This document shows, piece by piece, positions 7,670-16,962 of a DNA stretch of 56,392 nucleotides. The notes under the pieces were generated by a model. The model did no database searches, was not told where the DNA came from, and was given only the letters and a program-made list of their open reading frames with translations. How positions within the stretch are numbered: position 1 is the stretch's first letter; the number at the start of each line of letters is the position of its first letter. The DNA comes from Mycobacterium nebraskense. GTDB taxonomy: Bacteria > Actinomycetota > Actinomycetes > Mycobacteriales > Mycobacteriaceae. Made by a program: the position numbers and the translations under genes. The stretch covers positions 1 to 56,392 of the forward strand of contig NZ_LQPH01000114.1 of assembly GCF_002102255.1 (NCBI RefSeq). The letters are read 5' to 3'.

Positions 7670-9124
7670 TCAGCTGCCCGGCGGCATCAGCATTGTTTGC
7701 CATGTCTTATCCTTGGGCGCGGTTTGGGCTAGATCGGATTGCGTGTATTGATGCCCGTCGGGCCCGATGTAGGTGCCGGTGGCCGGGTCGTACTGGGCGG
7801 CGGCGATCGGCGGCGGCGCCGAGGCGGGCGGGCCCGCAACCGCTGGCGGTGAGCCGGGTGGCAGCTGCGGGATGCCTTGGCCCGATAGGGTGGCGTTCGG
7901 GTCACCTTTCCAGTTGAAGCCGTCGTTAAGCGGCACATAATGTTCGTTGCTTTCACACATCTTGACCGTGGGTGCGCGTTTACCCGGAACCGTCTCGCAG
8001 GGCACATTGCGCACGCCGCGCACGGCCAAGGGCGAGTCCTGGGGGGCCCGGCAATACAGGTCACCTGCCGGGCGATCCGGGTAATCTACTTCGGGCACTC
8101 GGTGCTGCTGAGCCGGCAGGAAGCCGGTGGTACATAGTGGGGGCAGGTTCAGGTTCAGATTGAAGTCGAGATAATAGCCCCGGTAAGCCTGTTTGGTGCC
8201 CATATTGGGTACGTCGCCGCCGGCCTGAACCGCGGTCGCCTGGGGCAGCAGTACTAACAACTGCTCGATGTCGTTCCGGTAGGTGACGGCCACCTGACCG
8301 ATGCTGACCAAGTTGGCGAGCATGATCGGTAGGGTGGGCCGCAGCCGGTCGAAAAGTTGACGTACTTCGTTGGCGGCCGGGCCGCCCTTTTCGAGTACAC
8401 CGGCGACGGCTGCGTCATGGCCTTGCAGCTGGTCGGTGATGGTGGCGAGATGCTTTGACCATGCCAGGATCGAGGGCGAGGTGCCGGCCTGTGAGTCGAG
8501 CACCGGCTGTGATTGGTCGATCAAGGCGGTGAGAGAGTCCACGTTTTTCCTCGCGTCCGTGGCCAGGGCGGTGGATCCTTTGACGATGCGGGAAAGTTCC
8601 GGGCCGAGTCCACCGACGGCGGTGTAGCTCTCGTCGATCACCGTTTTCAGGTTGTCGCGCGGGATCGCCTCCAAGGCTCGGTTGGTCGCATTGAGCAGTG
8701 TGTTGATGTCCGGGGGCACCGACGTGTGGTTCTCCGGTATCACGTCACCGTCACGCAGTGGCCGGGAATTGCCGTTGCGCGGCAGCAGTGAAACGTATTG
8801 TTCGCCGACGGACGATTGGCTGTGGACTTGCGCGTCGAGATCGGAGGGGATGTCGAGCCCTGATTTGAGGAGGAGCACGGCGTCGACGCCGGTGGGGGTT
8901 ATCCGTACGTCCTTGACCCGGCCGACGTAGGTGCCGCGGTAGGTGACGTTCGCCCTCTTATATAGACCCCCAGCTTGTGAGAGTTGGACGGTCACCTTGT
9001 ACTGCCCAAGACCGGGTATCAAGTTCTCGACCTTGATGTAGCCGAAGACTGTCACCGCGGCGGCGATGCCCGACACCGCAGCAAAAATGCTCAGCTTTAT
9101 CCAGATTTGAAGGCCCAAACGCAT
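7670..9124 (-). CDS. mceF: Mce-family protein MceF
   Basis: 484 residues from the ATG at 9124; upstream in-frame codons overlap mceE and are not used. An N-terminal membrane anchor (residues ~8-30) is followed by the MCE/MlaD domain (~35-115, with YRGTYVGRVKDV and SSVGEQYV), a helical tunnel-forming region rich in coiled segments, and a Pro/Ala-rich tail. MCE proteins assemble a hexameric tube that carries hydrophobic compounds across the envelope. It is the sixth mce gene, one base after mceE. A C-terminal Cys-containing segment (residues ~355-410) is typical of MceF. Confidence 0.92.
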   Translation of the reverse strand: MRLGLQIWIKLSIFAAVSGIAAAVTVFGYIKVENLIPGLGQYKVTVQLSQAGGLYKRANVTYRGTYVGRVKDVRITPTGVDAVLLLKSGLDIPSDLDAQVHSQSSVGEQYVSLLPRNGNSRPLRDGDVIPENHTSVPPDINTLLNATNRALEAIPRDNLKTVIDESYTAVGGLGPELSRIVKGSTALATDARKNVDSLTALIDQSQPVLDSQAGTSPSILAWSKHLATITDQLQGHDAAVAGVLEKGGPAANEVRQLFDRLRPTLPIMLANLVSIGQVAVTYRNDIEQLLVLLPQATAVQAGGDVPNMGTKQAYRGYYLDFNLNLNLPPLCTTGFLPAQQHRVPEVDYPDRPAGDLYCRAPQDSPLAVRGVRNVPCETVPGKRAPTVKMCESNEHYVPLNDGFNWKGDPNATLSGQGIPQLPPGSPPAVAGPPASAPPPIAAAQYDPATGTYIGPDGHQYTQSDLAQTAPKDKTWQTMLMPPGS

Positions 9125-9125
9125 G

Positions 9126-10265
9126 TTACGGTCCTTGATCCAGGTGATAGGGAATGATGAGTGGGTTGCCCTTGGTGTACGGACTGGGCTGCTGTCCAAT
9201 GGTGCGACCCCACTGCAATTCCAGTTCGGTCAAGTTCCCCTCAAATCGGGTGCCGGTAAATAGCGCCGAATCAATCCGGCTCAGCGTCAGGTCAACAATG
9301 AGTGTGAGGTTGGCATAGTCACCCCGGAGCCAGTTGGTGAGCGGCTCTTTAACCCATGGAAACACCGTAAAAAAGCTCAGCGAGCGGGTGAGGGAGGGAC
9401 CCGCGTTAGCCAGCGATTCGAGTACCGGGCCGAGGTCCTTCAACTCCTGGACGAGCGCATCTTTGGTCTGATTGACGGAGTCGGCGGCCAGCGCGCTGAA
9501 CTTGCCCAGCTGGTCGGCCGCGTCGGCCAGTTTTGCCCGCTCGTCTTTGAGCACCGCCAGCGCGTCGGGAAGGGTGCTTAGCAATCGGTCAACGACGGGT
9601 TTCTGTTCGGCGAACTGTCCCGCGAGGTTATTTACGCTGTCGGTGGCTTTGATGATGTCGTCGGTTTGCTCGTTGAGATGACCGATGAACTGGTCCAGTT
9701 GTTGGATCAGGTTCTTCAGATCCTTCTCACGTCCCGCAAACGCCGTGCTTAACGTCTTGGTGATGTCTTGAACCTGGCCCAGGCCCCCACCGTTGAGGAC
9801 TAGCGACAATGCAGCCAGCGTCTGCTCGGTCGTCGGGTATTCGCCCGCGGCCGAGAGCGGAATTAGGGACCCGTTTCGCAGCCTGCCTTCGGCCGGGACA
9901 TTGGTGGGCGCTGCGAGTTCGACCTCCAGCGAGCCGAGGAGGCTGGTCTGACCGATCTTGGCGGTGGCGTTGGCGGGGAGTTTGACGTTGCCGTCGAGCC
10001 GCATGGTGAGCAGTGCATGCCAGCCCTCACGTTCAACGTTAGTGACAGTGCCGACCGTCACGTCGCCTACCTGGACGCGGGAGTTCGGCTGGACATTGAC
10101 GACGTCCGGCATTTGCGCCTTCACCTCGTAGGAGCCAGGGCCGCCGCCTGCAGTGCCGGGTAATAGGATGGAGTTCAGGCCTCGCCAGCCGCAGCCCGAT
10201 AATAGGCTGCCGGCGAGCGCCACCAGCAGGCCTGCGGTGACGCCCACCCAGCGGGACCGTCTCAT
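9126..10265 (-). CDS. mceE: Mce-family lipoprotein MceE
   Basis: 379 residues from the ATG at 10265, overlapping mceD by 4 bases. The signal peptide ends in a lipobox LLSGC (Cys25), the lipoprotein hallmark of the fifth mce gene. The MCE domain (residues ~45-125) contains NSRVQVGDVTVGTV. A long helical region and a C terminus with LELQWGRTIG follow. In characterised systems the LprK/MceE subunit anchors the Mce tube in the membrane by its lipid. Confidence 0.93.
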   Translation of the reverse strand: MRRSRWVGVTAGLLVALAGSLLSGCGWRGLNSILLPGTAGGGPGSYEVKAQMPDVVNVQPNSRVQVGDVTVGTVTNVEREGWHALLTMRLDGNVKLPANATAKIGQTSLLGSLEVELAAPTNVPAEGRLRNGSLIPLSAAGEYPTTEQTLAALSLVLNGGGLGQVQDITKTLSTAFAGREKDLKNLIQQLDQFIGHLNEQTDDIIKATDSVNNLAGQFAEQKPVVDRLLSTLPDALAVLKDERAKLADAADQLGKFSALAADSVNQTKDALVQELKDLGPVLESLANAGPSLTRSLSFFTVFPWVKEPLTNWLRGDYANLTLIVDLTLSRIDSALFTGTRFEGNLTELELQWGRTIGQQPSPYTKGNPLIIPYHLDQGP

Positions 10266-11590
10266 GATCCCCCTTCTGGGGGGACCATCATGCCGGAAAG
10301 CCCCTGGGCGGGGTTGGTGGTTGCCACCACCTCGGCGGGCGAGGGCGGGGCGGTGTGGGCCGGCGCTGGTTGCCCGGCCGGAGCCGCCGTGGTTTCCGGG
10401 GCATCCGGACTTGGCGGCACGTAGTCCGGACGCAAGCGGTCCTCGCTGTACGTAACCTCGTTCGGACGAGCGCTTTCGCCGACGAACAGGTTCTCCCCCA
10501 GCGGGGGAAAATTGTACTGACGGTTCTTCACGATCGGGGCCAAGTACTGCACGCATAGCTTCGCGGCCTGCTGACTATTCAGCCGCGACGCCGCCTGTAC
10601 GGCTCCGCACAGAAAGGAGATTGGATCGGCGAAGTTGTTGACCGCCAGCGCACCGGTTATCGCCCCTTGCGTGGGCTGCCAAATGTTGGTGTAGTTCGCC
10701 AGTGCTGTCGGCAGGACGTGCAGGGTCTGCTTGATGTCGTCGAGGCTGTCGGTGACCGTCCCGGAAAGAGATGCCAGTTTGTCTGACGTAACGCCGATGG
10801 CCGCGCGGTTTTCTGCCACGAAACGCTGGACGTCGCCGGCGGCGGTATCGAGGTCCCTGATCGCCGCGGCTACTTCATCGGGATCATTAGCAAGCAATCC
10901 GGTCACAAATGCCAGGTTCCGATTCAGCTGGCTCATCGAATCCGAACTGCTTTGAAGGGCCGAGACGATTGTCGCCAAGCTCTTTACGGTGCCGAAAATG
11001 TCGCTGCTGTGGTCCCCGAGTACCGAGAAGGCTTGCGATAATTTGATCACCGTGTCGCGGATGTCGGTGCCCTGGCCGCGCAGGTTGTCCGCGGCTGTAT
11101 TGATTAACGATCCCAGCGGAGCGACGCCGCCTGGTTGAGTCGGCTGCAGCGTCTGCGTGAGCTTGTCGAGCTGTGTGCGCAAGTCGTCCCATTCAACGGG
11201 GACGGCGGTGCGTTCCTCCGGAATCACCGCGTTGTTGCGCAGGGCCGGCCCCGCCGCGTAGGCAGGCGTGAGCTGAATAGCCCGCGAAGTAACCAGCGCC
11301 GGGGACACGATCACGGCCTTGACGTTCGCGGGCACCTTGTATTTGCGGTCGTACCAGAAAGTTATCTTCACCCGTTGGGGTTGCGGTTCGATTTTCGCTA
11401 TTTTCCCTACCGGTACACCCAGGATCAGCACCTCGTCGCCGGCAAACACACCGTTGCTGTTAGCGAAGTACCCGATGATGTTCGTCCGGTCGATCTGATC
11501 AGACGCGCGCTGAACGGTCATAAGGCCGCCGATGAGCAACAGACTCAGGACGACGGCCAGGCCCGTCTTAGCCTTGCGCGGTGCCCTCAC
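10262..11590 (-). CDS. mceD: Mce-family protein MceD
   Basis: 442 residues; the ATG at 11590 overlaps the end of mceC (11587). A membrane anchor at ~9-24 (GLAVVLSLLLIGGL) precedes the MCE domain (~35-115, VGVPVGKI-type motif seen as LGVPVGKIAKI). The central helical region is followed by a Pro/Ala/Thr-rich tail of ~60 residues. It is the fourth subunit of the hexamer. The tail contains no recognisable enzymatic domain. Confidence 0.92.
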   Translation of the reverse strand: MRAPRKAKTGLAVVLSLLLIGGLMTVQRASDQIDRTNIIGYFANSNGVFAGDEVLILGVPVGKIAKIEPQPQRVKITFWYDRKYKVPANVKAVIVSPALVTSRAIQLTPAYAAGPALRNNAVIPEERTAVPVEWDDLRTQLDKLTQTLQPTQPGGVAPLGSLINTAADNLRGQGTDIRDTVIKLSQAFSVLGDHSSDIFGTVKSLATIVSALQSSSDSMSQLNRNLAFVTGLLANDPDEVAAAIRDLDTAAGDVQRFVAENRAAIGVTSDKLASLSGTVTDSLDDIKQTLHVLPTALANYTNIWQPTQGAITGALAVNNFADPISFLCGAVQAASRLNSQQAAKLCVQYLAPIVKNRQYNFPPLGENLFVGESARPNEVTYSEDRLRPDYVPPSPDAPETTAAPAGQPAPAHTAPPSPAEVVATTNPAQGLSGMMVPPEGGS

Positions 11591-12912
11591 CGTCCTGCCT
11601 CCCCGGGCGGCCCGACGGGCACGGGCGATGGTCCGCCTGTTGGCCCTCCGCTGGACGGTCGCGGGACCGGCGCAGAAGGACGATCGGGCGCGGGCTCATA
11701 ACCAGCCGGCGGGCCGGGCGGCGGCCCCCCAGGGGGAGGCTGGGGCAACGGCGGCCGGTAGGGGTAGCGAGGGTCGCCAGGTTTGCCCGTGATCGCATCG
11801 GGCAGCGTCAGTTTGGGATCCCCGCCCTGGCCGGTGCGCGGATACGGAACCGGCAGAGGAGGCGTCCCCGGCTGGCCCAGCGGCGGCTCGGTGCGCTGCG
11901 AAGGCAGCAAGACGCTGGGGTCCAGACCAAGATCGGAGAATGCGGCGTCGATGAATGGTTGCACGAACTGTCCCGGAAGCAGGTTGACCACATAGCCTTT
12001 GAAGAATGGGCCCGAGGCGACCGCCTCACCCAACGACATCACGTAGGCGTTAAGCATTCGAATCGACTTCTGCACCCGATCTTTGCGATTGTCGACAATC
12101 GTCAGCACGCCGTTGAGCTTGTCCAGCGCCGGGCGCAACTGGGCGTGGTTCTCCGCGATGAACTCAGACAGCTGCTTTGACAGTGCTGAGACGTTGTAGG
12201 AGATCGAATCCAGTGCGCTGCTCTGGTTCTTTAGCTCGATCAGCAAGGCGTTGGTGTTGGCGATCAAACTGGCTATCTGGGCGGCGCGGTCGGCCAGCAC
12301 GCCCGTGACTTTGTTGGTGTTGGCCAGTAAGTTGCGCAGCTGCCCGTCCCGCATGTCGAGGGTTTGTGAGAGCCGGGCGACGCCCTGAACTGCTGCCTTG
12401 AGATCCGGCGGGGTGTCGGAGAATGTCTGCGCCAGCGTTGCCATCGAACCGGATAACTGATTGGTGTTCAAGCCGCTGATCGTGTCTGCCAAATCACCAA
12501 GCGCGTCAGGTAATTGATAGGCCGGCGTTGTCCGATTGAGGGGAATCGGTTCAGACAGCCGGCCGTCCCCGCGGGGGGTGACCTCAAAGACCTTGGTGCC
12601 CAGGACGCTTTTGGTCTTGACCGCTGCCTCGGTGCGGTCTCCAAGCCGGATGTTTTTCGCAACGGTGAATTTCACCAGCACCCGGGGTCCGTCAAGGTCG
12701 ATGCGCGACACCTGACCCACCCGGGCACCGAAGACTTGTACGGCGGCCCCTGTCTTGAGGCCGCCGGCCTCGGCAAGGTAGGCCGCATACTGGCCGCCGC
12801 CGGAGAAGAACGGCAGCTTGTCGTACTCGGTTGCCGCCAGCACCGCCGCAGCCGTCACGGCGCAGCCGACGATACCAACGACGAAGGAGTTACGTTCGGC
12901 GAAGGATTTCAT
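11587..12912 (-). CDS. mceC: Mce-family protein MceC
   Basis: 441 residues from the ATG at 12912, which overlaps the mceB stop. An N-terminal anchor (~9-28) precedes the MCE domain (~35-115, containing GAAVQVFGARVGQV). The helical tunnel domain follows, and the last ~95 residues are strongly Pro/Gly-rich (repeated PPLPQPPPGG-type blocks), a known property of MceC/MceD tails that may cross the cell wall layer. The upstream extension of the frame lies inside mceB and is rejected. Confidence 0.92.
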   Translation of the reverse strand: MKSFAERNSFVVGIVGCAVTAAAVLAATEYDKLPFFSGGGQYAAYLAEAGGLKTGAAVQVFGARVGQVSRIDLDGPRVLVKFTVAKNIRLGDRTEAAVKTKSVLGTKVFEVTPRGDGRLSEPIPLNRTTPAYQLPDALGDLADTISGLNTNQLSGSMATLAQTFSDTPPDLKAAVQGVARLSQTLDMRDGQLRNLLANTNKVTGVLADRAAQIASLIANTNALLIELKNQSSALDSISYNVSALSKQLSEFIAENHAQLRPALDKLNGVLTIVDNRKDRVQKSIRMLNAYVMSLGEAVASGPFFKGYVVNLLPGQFVQPFIDAAFSDLGLDPSVLLPSQRTEPPLGQPGTPPLPVPYPRTGQGGDPKLTLPDAITGKPGDPRYPYRPPLPQPPPGGPPPGPPAGYEPAPDRPSAPVPRPSSGGPTGGPSPVPVGPPGEAGR

Positions 12913-13937
12913 TTCGGCGTGCACCTTCCCGAAGACTGGCCAGCCAGCTTGATGTAGACGGGTTGGCCGCCTTTCCCGTTGACCTTGAGCAGCAGATCGC
13001 ACAGATAGAAGGAGAAGTAGTCGCCATAGAGCCCCTGCCTGTCCAACGCCTGATAGGCGTCGGGGAGTGTGTTGAGGAGGTCGTCGAAATAATCGTGATC
13101 AGCGAGGACGATCCCGCTGACTCGGTCAGCCTGATGGATGGTGTTCTGCAGGGCCGGGCGAGCCTGTCGAAGCAGGTCGGCGATCGAACCAGATGCTGCG
13201 TTGATGTGGGCCACGCCGTTACTGATGTCTGATTTGCGGGCCGCGAGCCCCTTCATGAGCTCTTGCAACGAATCGACCGCCTTAGCGAACTGGTCGTGCT
13301 GATCGCCGAGGGAGGCCAGCACGGTGTTGAGATTGGCGATCACGTGCCCGATCAGCTCGTCGCGGTCGGCAAGGGTGCTCGTCAGCGTGGCAGTCTGCGC
13401 CAGAAATGAGCTGACAGTCGCGCCCTGACCCTGGAAAGTCGAGATCAACTGGCCGGTAAGCGCATTGACTTGTGCGGGGTCTAGCGCCTCGAACAACGGG
13501 TGGAAGCCCCCAATCAGCGCGTCGAGATCCAGCGCCGGGGCGGTCCTCGCCAGCGGGATAGTCTGCCCCGGTTTGAGTGGTTTGACGTCGCCGGCACCCT
13601 CCTCGAGAGCCAGGAACCGGTCGCCGACTAGATTGCTCCAACGGATCACCGCTTTGGTGCCCTGGGTCAGCACGACCGACTCGTCGGCGGAGAACTCGAC
13701 CACTGCGAACGCGTTTTGCTCGATTGAAATGTTTTTGACCTTGCCGACCTCGACGCCGGCGATGCGCACGAAGTCGCCGCTTTTCAAGCCGGCCACGTTG
13801 GTGAACTCGGCATGATAGGTCTTGTCCTTCTGGAATCGCAGCTGCGCGAACACCGCGAAGAGCGCAAAGAGGCTTAGCAGACAGACCGTTGCGAAGATGG
13901 CGAGCCGCCAGACGGCGCTTCCCAGGTTGTCTCTCAT
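12909..13937 (-). CDS. mceB: Mce-family protein MceB
   Basis: 342 residues from the ATG at 13937 overlapping the mceA end by 4 bases. An anchor at ~12-32 (AIFATVCLLSLFALFAVFA) precedes the MCE domain (~38-120) containing GDFVRIAGVEVGKV, the best-conserved signature of the family. The short C terminus ends in a Cys-containing segment and, as usual for MceB, has no proline-rich tail. Confidence 0.93.
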   Translation of the reverse strand: MRDNLGSAVWRLAIFATVCLLSLFALFAVFAQLRFQKDKTYHAEFTNVAGLKSGDFVRIAGVEVGKVKNISIEQNAFAVVEFSADESVVLTQGTKAVIRWSNLVGDRFLALEEGAGDVKPLKPGQTIPLARTAPALDLDALIGGFHPLFEALDPAQVNALTGQLISTFQGQGATVSSFLAQTATLTSTLADRDELIGHVIANLNTVLASLGDQHDQFAKAVDSLQELMKGLAARKSDISNGVAHINAASGSIADLLRQARPALQNTIHQADRVSGIVLADHDYFDDLLNTLPDAYQALDRQGLYGDYFSFYLCDLLLKVNGKGGQPVYIKLAGQSSGRCTPK

Positions 13938-15298
13938 GGATGTGTTCCCGACGTGTCGGACGGACTGTGTTGCGGCCCGGGTGGCGGTGGGTTGAGCGGT
14001 GTCCCGTCCGGTCCGTATTGCGCTGCACCGTACGGTGGAGCGCCGGAGTACGGGATCGGCCCCGGTGCCGGACCCGGGATGCACTCGCGAATGCTGGGCG
14101 GCTGCGGCACGGCGCGCGTCACCGGCAGGTAGTCCGCATAGCAGGGATGGCCGATGCCGGGGTTCGGCCGGATGTCGAGTCCGGTACCCCAACCAGTGTC
14201 TGTAATTAGTTGACGGACCGGATAGTTTTTGCTGGGGTCGGGCAGTGACCCGCAACTCGGCTTGCCGCCGGGTCCGCCTTTTGCGGCCACAATTGGCAGG
14301 TTTTGCGGGTACTTGTATGGGTCGTCGCCGAGCAGCAAGGCGGCATCCACAATCATCGAGTAACCATTGGAACCACCCAGCGCGTCCCGGCCACCGTTGT
14401 CTACATACCAGGTGGCGCCGAGAAGCATGCAGGTGTACTCGGGGTTGTATTTCATCAGTAGGTTTGTCGTTGGTTCAAGCAGGTTGATTCCACGGACGAA
14501 GTTGCTCTGGTTGGGCGCGATTAGATCGGTACCGGACTGCGACAGACCAATCGCATTCAGCAGCAAGGCGTCGAGTGCCGATGTATGGCTTGTGACGGTC
14601 GCGCTCGTGGTACTCACGGCCGCGAGCGTCCTCAGGATGTCTTGTCCGGCGGCGCTGTAGGCGTCGCTGAAACCGCTCAGCGATCGGAGGTCTTGCTGCA
14701 CAGTGCCCATGCGCGGATTCAGCGCCAGCAGCACCTGATTGGCGTCGGTGATGGCCTGCCCGATGGTCTGGCCCTCACCGCGCAGACCGATTGCCCACGC
14801 GGTCAGAGTCGCGTTGAGCTTGGCGGGGTCGATTTGTTTGAGCACTAAGGCGAGGTTCTGGAAAACGGTGTTGACCTCGGTGCTGACATTGCGGGATCGC
14901 AGGAGCGCGCCTGCGGCTATGTGCTTGGTGCTGGGATTCTCGGGGTAGACCAGATCGACGTACTTGGAGCCAAACAACGTTGAGGCTTTGATCTGGGCTT
15001 CGATATTTGCCGGAATATTTCTGACCTGATCGGGGTCGATCTCTAACTGCAGACTGACTGGTTCGGTCCCGCCGGTTACCGAGGCGACGCGGCCTACTTG
15101 TACGCCACGTAGCATCACCTTGCCGCCGGGCTCCATGACAAGGCCGGAGCGATCAGAGGTCAATGTCAGCGGAACGAAGGAACGGAATGTCCCATTGAAC
15201 AATGCGGTCGCTAAGGTGATCAGCGCAACGATGACTCCGCAAGAGATGGTCGCCCAGCGCCCCAGGTGAGCATCGTCTGCTGAAGACGAAGGTTTCAT
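13934..15298 (-). CDS. mceA: Mce-family protein MceA
   Basis: 454 residues from the ATG at 15298. An N-terminal anchor (~15-36, TISCGVIVALITLATALF) precedes the MCE domain (~40-120) with VMLRGVQVGRV. A helical region and a Cys-containing C-terminal domain (TDTGWGTGLDIRPNP and later) are followed by a Pro/Gly tail. It starts 36 bases after the second permease gene. The numbered mce family (mce1, mce4 and so on) cannot be fixed from the sequence alone. Confidence 0.93.
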   Translation of the reverse strand: MKPSSSADDAHLGRWATISCGVIVALITLATALFNGTFRSFVPLTLTSDRSGLVMEPGGKVMLRGVQVGRVASVTGGTEPVSLQLEIDPDQVRNIPANIEAQIKASTLFGSKYVDLVYPENPSTKHIAAGALLRSRNVSTEVNTVFQNLALVLKQIDPAKLNATLTAWAIGLRGEGQTIGQAITDANQVLLALNPRMGTVQQDLRSLSGFSDAYSAAGQDILRTLAAVSTTSATVTSHTSALDALLLNAIGLSQSGTDLIAPNQSNFVRGINLLEPTTNLLMKYNPEYTCMLLGATWYVDNGGRDALGGSNGYSMIVDAALLLGDDPYKYPQNLPIVAAKGGPGGKPSCGSLPDPSKNYPVRQLITDTGWGTGLDIRPNPGIGHPCYADYLPVTRAVPQPPSIRECIPGPAPGPIPYSGAPPYGAAQYGPDGTPLNPPPPGPQHSPSDTSGTHP

Positions 15299-15334
15299 TG
15301 CGCTATCCCTTAACGATGTTGGGCATAATCAGGG

Positions 15335-16195
15335 CTATCCACCCGAGAAGTGGAAATTGCCGGTCTTGCCGTAAATGGCAAGCGAGGAGAATAAAATTAC
15401 TAATACCGCGGAGACCATTGAGCTACGCACCGCTCTACCCACGGCTTCGCCCACCCCGGCGGGCCCACCGGAAGCGGTATAGCCGTAGTAGGTATGCACC
15501 AGCATCACCACGAGGCCCATCAGGACTGCCTGCAGAAGCGACCAGATGATGTCGGTGGGCTGTAGAAATGTCGAAAAATAGTGGTCGTAGACGCCCGTCG
15601 GTTGCCCGTACACGGAGGTTGTGGCGAACCGGGCAGCATAGAAGGACATCCAGAGCCCTATGCAATACAACGGGATCACTACTACCACGCCCGCAATTAC
15701 CCGGGTGGAAACCAAATAAGCAATCGAGCGGATGCCCATCACCTCGAGGGCGTCGATTTCCTCGTTAATCCGCATTGCACCCAGTTGCGCGGTGGTGCCG
15801 GCCCCGATGGTGGCGGACAGGCCGATTACCGCGGTTAGCGGCGTGACGATACGGCCGTTAACGTAGGCGGAAACGAAACCAGTCAACGCCTCCACACCAA
15901 TACCGCTCAATGAGCTGTAGCCCTGAATCGTGACGAGGGAGCCCCCCGATAGTGTCAGAAAGCCAACGATTCCCACGGTGCCGCCAATGACCGCCAGCGC
16001 GCCGGCGCCTAAGCCCATCTCGGCGATCATGCGCAAAGTCTCGTGCTTATAGGAGGACAAGGCGTCCCGGATCGCGCCCAGAGTTCTCGCGTAAAAACGC
16101 GCTTGCGCGCCGATGCGCCGCCAGCCCGCAACCCAGCCATCCAGTGTGTAGCTCAATCGCGGAAATAGCTGGCTGGCAATCGTGCGGCTACTCAT
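15335..16195 (-). CDS. yrbEB: Mce permease YrbEB (MlaE-type)
   Basis: 286 residues; ATG at 16195 overlaps the stop of yrbEA. MlaE-family permease with about five to six membrane segments and the conserved central motif SATIGAGTTAQLGAMRINEEIDALEV (residues ~118-143), where the ATPase MceG couples. It forms a heterodimer with YrbEA in the cytoplasmic membrane, on which the MceA-F tube sits. The mceG ATPase gene is not in the window; in mycobacteria it is usually encoded elsewhere and shared. Confidence 0.93.
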   Translation of the reverse strand: MSSRTIASQLFPRLSYTLDGWVAGWRRIGAQARFYARTLGAIRDALSSYKHETLRMIAEMGLGAGALAVIGGTVGIVGFLTLSGGSLVTIQGYSSLSGIGVEALTGFVSAYVNGRIVTPLTAVIGLSATIGAGTTAQLGAMRINEEIDALEVMGIRSIAYLVSTRVIAGVVVVIPLYCIGLWMSFYAARFATTSVYGQPTGVYDHYFSTFLQPTDIIWSLLQAVLMGLVVMLVHTYYGYTASGGPAGVGEAVGRAVRSSMVSAVLVILFSSLAIYGKTGNFHFSGG

Positions 16196-16962
16196 GATGT
16201 CGCCTTCACGCCCACCGCGGTCACGACGACGTCGATGAAGAATAACGACATAAAGGAAAAGACCACCGTTTCGTTCACCGCATTACCGACGGCGGCCGCC
16301 CCCCTGCCCACCGAGATGCCCTTGTAGCACGCGATGAGACTGGCGGTCAGACCGAACAGCCCAGCCTTGACTAGCGCGATGACCAACTCCCGCGCGCCGG
16401 TGAGCAACGTCAATCCTGCGGCGAAGGACCCGGGCGTAACGTGCTGGACAAAGACGGAGAACTCGAACCCACCAACGAGGCCGGTTACGATTACCACGCC
16501 GGATAACAGCAACGAGACGAAGGTGGCCGCGAGCACGCGGGGCACTACCAACGATCCGATCGGGTTAATGCCGAGCACGCGCAGCGCGTCGAGTTCCTCA
16601 CGAATAGTGCGTGCACCCAGGTCGGCGCACATCGCTGTTGCGCCGGCACCGGCAACCACCAGCACCGTGACAAGCGGGCCAATCTGCGTGACCGTGGCCA
16701 GTGCCGCGCCGCTGCCAGAAAAGTCTCCAGCACCGAACTCGATCAACAGAATATTTATTGTGAACACCGTGAGCACGGTGAAAGGAATTGACAACATCAT
16801 CGTCGGCGCTATTGATACCCTGGCAACGAACCAGCTTTGCAAAAGGAATTCGCGCCCAGCAAACGGGCGCCGCGGTATCTGCAACAATGTGTCAAGCGCC
16901 AGGGCAAAAAAGTCTCCCACGGAGCGAACCGGTTTGGCGAAGGTATTCGGCGAGATCAACAC
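16192..16962 (-). CDS. yrbEA: Mce permease YrbEA (MlaE-type)
   Basis: 256 residues, first gene of the mce operon. The GTG at 16962 is used here, but the next codon, TTG at 16959, has better spacing to GGAGG and may be the true start. MlaE-type permease with the coupling motif ADLGARTIREELDALRVLGI at residues ~113-132 and several membrane helices. It pairs with YrbEB. The long, mostly empty stretch upstream (16963-18526) must hold the operon promoter. Confidence 0.93.
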   Translation of the reverse strand: MLISPNTFAKPVRSVGDFFALALDTLLQIPRRPFAGREFLLQSWFVARVSIAPTMMLSIPFTVLTVFTINILLIEFGAGDFSGSGAALATVTQIGPLVTVLVVAGAGATAMCADLGARTIREELDALRVLGINPIGSLVVPRVLAATFVSLLLSGVVIVTGLVGGFEFSVFVQHVTPGSFAAGLTLLTGARELVIALVKAGLFGLTASLIACYKGISVGRGAAAVGNAVNETVVFSFMSLFFIDVVVTAVGVKATS

